From Planctomycetia bacterium (GTDB taxonomy: Bacteria > Planctomycetota > Phycisphaerae > Phycisphaerales > SM1A02): a stretch of 7,413 nt of DNA. Below the pieces are notes generated by a model. That model was not told where the DNA came from, ran no database searches, and worked only from the letters and a program-made list of their open reading frames with translations. The position numbers and the translations under genes are program-made. Below, piece after piece: positions 1 to 5,346 of the stretch (its first letter is position 1; the number at the start of each line of letters is the position of its first letter). The stretch spans positions 1 to 7,413 of the forward strand of contig SYHM01000174.1 of the NCBI GenBank assembly GCA_005799205.1, written 5' to 3'.

Positions 1-1
1 C

Positions 2-1123
2 GGTGCCACGGCCCTCCGCGGCATGATTGCCATCGATGAGATTCGCGGACGGCTCGCGGAGGTCTTTAGCCTGAAGACCTACAAGATCGACCATGTCGTG
101 CACGGGGCGATTGCGAGCGCTGCGGTCTACGGCGCGATGCTCGGCGCAACGGCAGAAGAAATCGAAAGCGCGATCGGCATGGTGGTTGCGCATTACATCC
201 CGTGGCGCGCGATTCGAGCAGGAAAGCAACTCTCTGACTCGAAGGGAGCCTCTGCAGCGATCAGCGCAGAGGTCGCGGTTCTTTCGATGCTTCGCTCAAT
301 GCGAGGATTCCTCGGCCCTCGAGACATTTTTCGAAACCCCGAGTGCATGTTTCGCCAGTTCGAGAAGACCAAGGGAGACAGTCCATTTGATCTCGTGCTC
401 GGATTCAGCGGCGAAGACTTCGCGGTCATGGGAATGCACTTCAAGCTCGGGCTCTACGAGCACCAGTCCGCCGGAGCACTGCAAGGGCTCATTGACCTCC
501 TCGTCGCTCATCCAGAGCTGCTCGCCAAGAGTGATGAGATCTCGTCGATTCGAATCAGCGCCTACGAGCCTGCGTTCGGAATCATCGGTGACCCCGCGAA
601 GCGCGATCCAAAAACCCGCCAATCAGCTGATCATTCCATGCTCTACATCGTCTCGACCATGCTTCGCAAGGCAATCGATGCACACGAGATCGCGGGCAGC
701 GATGGATTGCCTCTCTCGAGTGACGAGTGGTGGAAAGAGATCATGCTCGCTCCGTACGACTACAGCGCCGAGGCGATTCACGATGCGCGGACGCGCGAGT
801 TGATGTCAAAGGTCGCATTCGCACACGGGGGTCCCGACTATGACAAGCGCTACCCCGATGGCATCCCGACGTCGATTGCCATCGACATGCGCGGTGGAGC
901 GTCATTCGACAGCGGACTCATCATGTATCCCGCTGGACACGCGCGCAACACGAACGCAGATCTCGCGGGAATTCTCGCGAGGAAGTTTCAGTTGCTTGGC
1001 CGACTCGGGATCGAAAAGCCAAAGCGCGCGATCAAGTCACTCGAGCGGCTCGAACAACTCTCAGCCAAGGAAATGAGATCGATCTACGAGTTCGATCTGC
1101 TTGACCGCGGATCATTTGAGTGA
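2..1123 (+). CDS. MmgE/PrpD family protein (2-methylcitrate dehydratase-like), 5' end missing
   Basis: The MmgE/PrpD family includes 2-methylcitrate dehydratase of the methylcitrate cycle for propionate breakdown, and related cytoplasmic dehydratases and decarboxylases. The frame is open to the left edge, with 7 codons before the first visible ATG at 23, so this is a partial gene. About 373 residues are visible against roughly 450-500 for the family, so the N-terminal quarter lies outside. Family landmarks, numbered from the ATG at 23: the helical stretch HGAIASAAVYGAMLGAT (28-44), WRAIRAGKQLSDSKGASA (61-78), GDPAKRDPKTRQSADHS (189-205) with the family's typical TRxxADHS core, DYDKRYPDGIPTSIAI (about 273-288) and SGLIMYPAGHARN (about 297-309). 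The end matches normal family C-termini. It converges on the lipoprotein gene with a 9-base gap. The family call is firm. The exact substrate is not shown by sequence, and no methylcitrate synthase or lyase gene is visible here. Confidence 0.9.
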   Translation, partial: GATALRGMIAIDEIRGRLAEVFSLKTYKIDHVVHGAIASAAVYGAMLGATAEEIESAIGMVVAHYIPWRAIRAGKQLSDSKGASAAISAEVAVLSMLRSMRGFLGPRDIFRNPECMFRQFEKTKGDSPFDLVLGFSGEDFAVMGMHFKLGLYEHQSAGALQGLIDLLVAHPELLAKSDEISSIRISAYEPAFGIIGDPAKRDPKTRQSADHSMLYIVSTMLRKAIDAHEIAGSDGLPLSSDEWWKEIMLAPYDYSAEAIHDARTRELMSKVAFAHGGPDYDKRYPDGIPTSIAIDMRGGASFDSGLIMYPAGHARNTNADLAGILARKFQLLGRLGIEKPKRAIKSLERLEQLSAKEMRSIYEFDLLDRGSFE

Positions 1124-1132
1124 CGCCGGCCG

Positions 1133-1858
1133 TCAGCGCACCATTGCGAGTCGGCATCCGCCATGCTCCATGGTGATTTCGATCATCTCGAAGCGCATGT
1201 CTGGAATGTTGCGGCGGTCGAGGCGATAGCGAAGTCGTGATGGGGTCACCTGTTCGGTCATGACCTCGGCACCATTCCAATTCGATCCCATGCGGTTGAG
1301 AAAGATGAGGAGCGGCTCTCGATTGCCTTGCGCCCAGGCGACGAATGCCTCTTCGCCCCCCGCCTGCTCATATGCGTCGCGCGCATCGTCTGAGAGCATC
1401 TGCCAGTAGAGGGGACCATACTGCTCGCTCTTGAGTGCATCAAGCAAGTGCCCCATCACCTGATTTGGCATGATCGCTCGAAGGATGACCTCACCGCTCT
1501 TGGTCTCTTCGCGCGCTTGAAAATCCTTGGGAGGTTCTGCGCGTGGTTTCGCCGCCACCGCGTGCGCAGGTCCTGGGGTGCTGTAAAACGTTGGCGGAGG
1601 TGTTGGTTGCACTGGGTCGATTCGGCGGATCGCGTACCCATCGCTTTGATTCGTCTTGCGCGTGGATGGCAAGTCGTCAACGACGACCACACGCGTGCCA
1701 TCTTCGAGGGTCTTCTCTTCTCCTACTTCCCCTTCGAGTCCAAGCATGGCACTCCCCCGCTTCACGTGCACGACTTTTTGCGGTTGGCAGCCGCAACTCA
1801 ACGCGACGACACACACGATGGCACTTGCAGCCCACCATCGTGCACGCGAATAGGTCAT
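1133..1858 (-). CDS. Putative lipoprotein of unknown function
   Basis: I do not recognise this 241-residue protein. The N-terminus looks like a lipoprotein signal: RAR at 5-7, a hydrophobic core (8-20), then SCGC with cysteines at 22 and 24, either of which could be the lipidated residue. The lipobox is not a perfect L-A/S-G/A-C. After it come a short charged region, a VVVVDD strand (57-62), and a Pro/Ala-rich low-complexity linker (about 82-112, with PTPPPT and later AEPPKD). A folded C-terminal domain follows (about 122-241), made of helices (HLLDALKSEQYGPLYWQML, then EEAFVAWAQG) and then beta-rich sequence to the end. That helix-then-sheet order is compatible with an NTF2-like fold, but this is only a guess. 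The ATG overlaps the nadB stop as ATGA, which fixes the start and suggests translational coupling. It is probably exported and anchored in the envelope as the last gene of a three-gene run. The CDS call is firm; the function is unknown. Confidence 0.82.
   Translation of the reverse strand: MTYSRARWWAASAIVCVVALSCGCQPQKVVHVKRGSAMLGLEGEVGEEKTLEDGTRVVVVDDLPSTRKTNQSDGYAIRRIDPVQPTPPPTFYSTPGPAHAVAAKPRAEPPKDFQAREETKSGEVILRAIMPNQVMGHLLDALKSEQYGPLYWQMLSDDARDAYEQAGGEEAFVAWAQGNREPLLIFLNRMGSNWNGAEVMTEQVTPSRLRYRLDRRNIPDMRFEMIEITMEHGGCRLAMVR
1855..1858 (-). other. ATGA stop/start overlap, nadB to lipoprotein
   Basis: The lipoprotein ATG (1858-1856) overlaps the nadB TGA (1857-1855) on the minus strand. This is the same arrangement as at the upstream nadB junction and implies a coupled three-gene transcript. 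The only purine run upstream, AGAGG, lies too far from the ATG to be a good ribosome binding site. Confidence 0.8.
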
Positions 1859-3504
1859 CGCGTCGCAGCCTCTGCGCCGACAGGCGATCGCTGTGCTGAC
1901 TCTTCACCAATTCGCCAACTGATATGAAAACTCCCAGCGGAATCTTCACTCGGCCAGTCGACACGCACATGTGTTCCCCGCGTTTCGCACCTCTGAGCGG
2001 CTGCCCTCGTCATCAAGTGGCCCACCGTGAGCAGATTCTGCGTTTCCCACCCTTCGGGGGTTTCAAAGACCGACCCGAGCGCGTATCTGCCCCAGAATGA
2101 AAACATGTCGAGGCAATCGCGCAACTTTGCGCCGTCGCGCACGATGCCGACATTTCTCCACATCGCACTCCGCAGGCTCGAACGCACATCACCGAGGTCG
2201 AGTTCACCTGCAACCTGCGTGCGCACGCGACTCTCCCATTGCATCGGCACAGGATCAGGCAATGAGTCTTTCAGCGCGGCTGCGACCGCGCGCCTTCCGA
2301 AGACAAGTCCCTCGAGCAAACTATTGCTCGCGAGACGATTCGCGCCATGCACGCCATTCGATGCGACCTCGCCGCACGCATAGAGGCCTACGCGCGTCGT
2401 GCGGCCATCAAGATCAGTTTCAACCCCGCCAATGGTGTAATGCGCCGCGGGGTGAATCGGGATGAGTTCACTGCCTCCGTCGATACCGTACCCCGCAAGC
2501 ATCGTCGCCAACCCTGGAAACCGCGAGGCGAATCCGGCACTCCCCATTGCACGCGCGTCAAGAAATGCGTGTGAGTCACCGCTCGATGCGAGATGCTCGA
2601 CAATCGCGCGCGTGACGACATCTCGGGGTGCCAGATCTTCTTGTGGATGGCGACCTGCCATGATGCGCGTTCCCGTGCGATCGACAACGACCGCACCCTC
2701 GCCGCGCACCGCTTCACTGACGAGATGCCTCGGCGCACCTGCGACATAGAGGGTTGTTGGATGAAACTGCATGAACTCAAGATCGCGCACAACCGCCCCC
2801 GCGCGCCACGCCATCGCGATGGCATCCCCGGTTGCGACGCGTGGATTCGACGTTTCGCGGTAGACCTGCCCAGCGCCTCCGGCCGCCAGAATTGTCGCGC
2901 GAGCCCAAATCACCTGGAGTCCGTAGCGTGGATGCCATGTGAGCGCTCCCGCCACTCGCCCCTTCGCGTCCGTGCAAAGATCGATGGCGAAGCAATTGTC
3001 AAAGAGCCGAATTCCCGCCGTTGCACGTGCTGCGGCTGCGAGTGCTCGCATGAGTTCGCGCCCAGTCGCATCGCCGTCACTATGCAGGATGCGTGGATGT
3101 CCGTGTCCCCCTTCGAGCCCGAGCGAGACCGATCCATCTTGTTTGCGGTCGACTCGCATTCCCCACCGCATCAACTGTTCGATCTCGCGCGGCCCCTCTT
3201 CAACCAACACACGCACAGCAGCTGGTTCGCACAGTCCGACTCCTGCTCGCATCGTGTCTTCGAAGTGCGCCTCTGTTGAATCGCTCGCATCGGTCGCAGC
3301 AGCGATGCCGCCTTGCGCCCATGTTGAATTGGAGTTGTCAAGCGATTCTTTGGCGAGAACAAAAACATCTCCGTGCTTCGCCGCTTCGAGGGCGGCGCGC
3401 AACCCCGCAACGCCACTCCCGACGATCAGCGTGTCCGTGAAAAGCTGGGGCAGCAATTGGCTGCGAAATGGAATGAGATACCGACGCTCGTCGAAGATGC
3501 TCAT
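1855..3504 (-). CDS. nadB: L-aspartate oxidase NadB
   Basis: NadB is a cytoplasmic FAD flavoenzyme that oxidises L-aspartate to iminoaspartate, which NadA condenses with dihydroxyacetone phosphate to make quinolinate for NAD. The protein has 549 residues from the chosen start (E. coli about 540). Seen in order: the FAD-binding GSGVAG loop (29-34), NSTWAQGGIAAA (59-70), HGHPRILHSDGDATG (134-148), FMQFHPTTLY (244-253), SEAVRGEGA (263-271), LAPRDVV (291-297), IPIHPAAHYTIGGVETD (348-364), GVHGANRLASNSLLEGL (385-401), and a C-terminal helical domain ending in the CETRGTHVRVDWP motif. His248, Arg294, His355 and Arg390 match E. coli His244, Arg290, His351 and Arg386 with a constant offset of 4, so the active site appears intact. 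An ATG 13 codons upstream (3543) is possible, but the 3504 start forms an ATGA overlap with the preceding stop and gives the usual N-terminus. nadA and nadC are not in the window. Confidence 0.96.
   Translation of the reverse strand: MSIFDERRYLIPFRSQLLPQLFTDTLIVGSGVAGLRAALEAAKHGDVFVLAKESLDNSNSTWAQGGIAAATDASDSTEAHFEDTMRAGVGLCEPAAVRVLVEEGPREIEQLMRWGMRVDRKQDGSVSLGLEGGHGHPRILHSDGDATGRELMRALAAAARATAGIRLFDNCFAIDLCTDAKGRVAGALTWHPRYGLQVIWARATILAAGGAGQVYRETSNPRVATGDAIAMAWRAGAVVRDLEFMQFHPTTLYVAGAPRHLVSEAVRGEGAVVVDRTGTRIMAGRHPQEDLAPRDVVTRAIVEHLASSGDSHAFLDARAMGSAGFASRFPGLATMLAGYGIDGGSELIPIHPAAHYTIGGVETDLDGRTTRVGLYACGEVASNGVHGANRLASNSLLEGLVFGRRAVAAALKDSLPDPVPMQWESRVRTQVAGELDLGDVRSSLRSAMWRNVGIVRDGAKLRDCLDMFSFWGRYALGSVFETPEGWETQNLLTVGHLMTRAAAQRCETRGTHVRVDWPSEDSAGSFHISWRIGEESAQRSPVGAEAATR
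3501..3504 (-). other. ATGA stop/start overlap, TolB-like to nadB
   Basis: On the minus strand the nadB ATG (3504-3502) overlaps the TGA stop of the TolB-like gene (3503-3501). No Shine-Dalgarno-like purine run precedes the ATG, so termination-reinitiation is the likely route of translation for nadB. This overlap is the main reason for choosing the nadB start. Confidence 0.8.
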
Positions 3505-4664
3505 GGCTTCGCCGAGGGTGCTGCGACGACATCTGCGATCCACAGCTGGCTCGAGTTGCCTCCGCCTCGTTTACTGGTCCACATCATCTTGGTCGCAGCG
3601 CCGTTGAAGACTGGCAGGACATCTGCTCCATCAGCGTGGGTGATTCGCGTGCGTGTTGGGGTGGCGCCAGGGCCGATTGAAGCCGCATCCACTGAGAAAA
3701 TCTCGTAGTTCGCGTGGCCGATTTCGCTTGATGCGTAGACAAGCGAACGTCCCGAAGGATGCCAATAGGGAGCCCAGTTCACATGGTCGTTCGCAGTCAA
3801 TTGACGCTCGTTCGTGGCACCAGTGATGGCCCCCTTCTCATCACGCACGAGGTCGCTGACGAAGACCTGCAACAAGCTGTCTCCGTTGCGGTCTGATCGG
3901 TAACAAATCTGCCGCTCGTCGGGCGAAAAGAACGGGCCGCCGTCGTAACCCTGCGCGGTCACAAGCGGCGTCACCTGTCCAGTGGTGAGGTTCTTGACGG
4001 CGAGGTCTCCTGCGGCGCTTCCACTTGCGAGAGTGCAATACAGCAGCGATTTTCCATCGCGCGAGGTCGTGCATTCTGCGGTGTAGCCGTGACCATCGCC
4101 GGCGATGACCTTGGGCTTCATGGTGCCCGCCGCAACGGACTTCGCGTTCGCGAGGTCGACTTCAACAACGCACATCTCTGGCGGAAACTGCCAGCGGTAC
4201 TTGCCGGTCCCGCGTTGATATCCAGGGGCATCAGACTCTGATGGAGCGACCAGAGTCGATCCATAGATCACGACATTCGGTCGCGACGCATCGAACCAAC
4301 CGCACGTGTTTGCAGAATGCGGTGGACTGATGCACTGCAGATTCGTGAGCGCGCTTCGCCCTGCCGCGTTCACGCCGAGATCGGCGACATACATCGCATA
4401 GAAGTCGCTTGGAGTCTGTCCATTTTCTGGCTGCTCGATCGCTTGAAAGACAATCCGGGTGCCATCGGCCGAGAAATACGCCTCGCCAGCTTTGATGAAC
4501 TGTTCGTCGAAGGTGAGTTGGGTCTGATTTGTAAGGTGCGCGGCTTCAGCGGCCTTCCAGACGGCGGGGTCCTGCGGCTGGGGGGCCGCACTGGCCTTCC
4601 CGATTGAAGGTGTCGACTGAGGTTCGAACGCGATCAGCACGGCGATTGAAAGAAGTGAAATCAT
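3501..4664 (-). CDS. Secreted TolB-like (PD40) beta-propeller protein
   Basis: This protein has 387 residues from the chosen ATG. An N-terminal hydrophobic stretch, ISLLSIAVLIAF (2-13), followed by ASA (24-26) looks like a signal peptide, although it lacks the usual N-terminal positive charge. Beta-propeller blades of the TolB/PD40 type follow: QLTFDEQF then AGEAYFSADGTRIVFQA (59-75), TAECTTSRDGKSLLYC (195-210), GGPFFSPDERQICYRSDRN (242-260), NWAPYWHPSGRSLVYASS (296-313) and a final blade near 349-380. Such proteins are periplasmic or exported and bind partners or ligands; this one has no visible peptidase domain and is not convincingly the Tol-Pal TolB, since no pal or tolQRA is nearby. The open frame extends upstream to an ATG at 4850, but that extension is antisense to rluA and lacks a signal peptide, so 4664 is preferred. 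Its TGA overlaps the nadB ATG by 4 bases. Propeller call strong; role unknown. Confidence 0.86.
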   Translation of the reverse strand: MISLLSIAVLIAFEPQSTPSIGKASAAPQPQDPAVWKAAEAAHLTNQTQLTFDEQFIKAGEAYFSADGTRIVFQAIEQPENGQTPSDFYAMYVADLGVNAAGRSALTNLQCISPPHSANTCGWFDASRPNVVIYGSTLVAPSESDAPGYQRGTGKYRWQFPPEMCVVEVDLANAKSVAAGTMKPKVIAGDGHGYTAECTTSRDGKSLLYCTLASGSAAGDLAVKNLTTGQVTPLVTAQGYDGGPFFSPDERQICYRSDRNGDSLLQVFVSDLVRDEKGAITGATNERQLTANDHVNWAPYWHPSGRSLVYASSEIGHANYEIFSVDAASIGPGATPTRTRITHADGADVLPVFNGAATKMMWTSKRGGGNSSQLWIADVVAAPSAKP

Positions 4665-4672
4665 GGCACAAT
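4646..4672 (+). promoter_or_regulatory. Possible rluA promoter inside the TolB-like gene start
   Basis: The gap before rluA is only 16 bases, so its promoter must overlap the start of the divergent gene. The best sigma70-like match is TTGAAA (4646-4651, 5 of 6) and CACAAT (4667-4672, 4 of 6) with a short 15-base spacer. Transcription would begin near 4679, giving a mRNA with almost no leader before the GTG at 4681. Weak: the spacing is suboptimal and short matches occur by chance. Confidence 0.25.
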
Positions 4673-4680
4673 AGGGTGGA

Positions 4681-5346
4681 GTGAGTGAAGAACCGCAGAT
4701 CGTAGAGAAGGGGTACAGCGTAGTCCACAGCGATGCGTGGCTGCTCGTTCTTGACAAGCGCTGCGGGCTGCTCTCGGTTCCAGGAATTGGCGTCGAGAAA
4801 GCCGATTGCCTCGCGGTCCGCGTGGCACACGAGTTCGCTGGAGCGCGCATCGTGCATCGCCTCGACCGCGATACGAGCGGCCTTATCGTGATGGCGCTCG
4901 ACAGCGAAACGCACCGTGCGCTCTCGATGCAATTCGAAGCGCGATCGGTGACAAAGCGCTACTGCGCACTTGTCGCTGGCCATCCAACCGATGATCGCGG
5001 AGTGATCGATCTTCCAATCGCAAAAGACTTCGATCGAGCACCGCGCCAGAAGATCGACCATGATCATGGACGCGCGAGCATCACCCAGTATGAAGTCGCC
5101 GAACGTCGGTTCGCTGAGTGTGGCGATGCGATCGCTCGCCTCTGGCTCACTCCAACGACTGGACGCTCACACCAACTTCGGCTTCATCTGCAGTCGATCG
5201 GCCATGCAATACTCGGCGACGATCTCTATGCGAGCGAGAAGGTTCGCGCGTTCGCACCGCGACTGTGCCTACACGCTGATCAACTTGCATTCATGCATCC
5301 TGCCACAGGAGTGCGCGTCACGACTGAATCACCCGCGCCCTTCTGA
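4681..5346 (+). CDS. rluA: RluA-type pseudouridine synthase (23S rRNA/tRNA)
   Basis: This protein converts uridine to pseudouridine in RNA. E. coli RluA acts on 23S rRNA U746 and on U32 of several tRNAs. The 221-residue length is close to E. coli RluA (219), and resemblance runs end to end: CGLLSVPG (28-35) near the N-terminus, the catalytic motif HRLDRDTSG (59-67) with Asp62 as the expected nucleophile, GHP then DLPIAKDF, a PRQK segment, TGRSHQLRLHLQSIGH with GDDLYAS, then APRLCLHAD and an SPAPF terminus like the APADF end of E. coli RluA. No S4 domain is present, as expected for this short subfamily. The start is GTG; an in-frame TAG at 4672 rules out a longer version. The purine run AGGGTGGA abuts the GTG and is too close to act as a normal ribosome binding site. 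The 3' end overlaps the cyclase gene. RluA rather than RluC/D/TruC by overall resemblance; target bases are inferred. Confidence 0.93.
   Translation: MSEEPQIVEKGYSVVHSDAWLLVLDKRCGLLSVPGIGVEKADCLAVRVAHEFAGARIVHRLDRDTSGLIVMALDSETHRALSMQFEARSVTKRYCALVAGHPTDDRGVIDLPIAKDFDRAPRQKIDHDHGRASITQYEVAERRFAECGDAIARLWLTPTTGRSHQLRLHLQSIGHAILGDDLYASEKVRAFAPRLCLHADQLAFMHPATGVRVTTESPAPF
4699..4727 (-). promoter_or_regulatory. Possible promoter of the TolB-like/nadB/lipoprotein run, inside rluA
   Basis: On the minus strand TGGACT (4727-4722, 4 of 6 to the -35 consensus) and TACGAT (4704-4699, 4 of 6 to the -10 consensus) are separated by 17 bases. Transcription would start near 4692 and leave about 28 bases of leader before the ATG at 4664. 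It lies within the first codons of rluA. The matches are modest, so this is only the best candidate in the available space. Confidence 0.2.
5280..5346. other. 67-base convergent coding overlap of rluA and the cyclase gene
   Basis: The plus-strand rluA stop is at 5344-5346 and the minus-strand cyclase stop at 5280-5282, so both strands code here. On the RluA side this is the conserved C-terminus; on the cyclase side it is a tail after the family's usual end. The transcripts must overlap by at least this much, and no terminator can be placed between the genes. Confidence 0.85.

Noticed and set aside
1448..1927. 159-codon plus-strand frame antisense to the lipoprotein and nadB end
   Set aside because: It crosses a gene junction on the other strand, has no recognisable features, and conflicts with the ATGA-linked gene pair.
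3505..3543. Longer nadB start at 3543
   Set aside because: It adds 13 basic residues not expected in the family. The ATG at 3504 forms an ATGA overlap, mirrors the downstream junction and places the FAD loop at the usual distance from the N-terminus.
2593..3607. Long plus-strand open frames (2593-3279 and 2939-3607) antisense to nadB
   Set aside because: nadB is unmistakable on the minus strand. The antisense peptides are rich in Arg, Ser, Cys and His with no domain pattern.
4667..4673. A symmetric -10 element serving both directions in the 16-base gap
   Set aside because: TATTGT on the minus strand overlaps CACAAT on the plus strand, as in bidirectional promoters, but the minus-strand start would fall near 4661, inside or after the 4664 ATG, so it cannot supply the full TolB-like message.
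4665..4850. N-terminal extension of the TolB-like protein to an ATG at 4850
   Set aside because: The extra 62 residues are antisense to rluA, are Ser/Thr-rich without domain character, and would bury the signal peptide that begins at the 4664 ATG.
4546..5067. 173-codon minus-strand frame overlapping rluA and the TolB-like gene start
   Set aside because: It overlaps two well-supported genes in other frames and shows no family resemblance.
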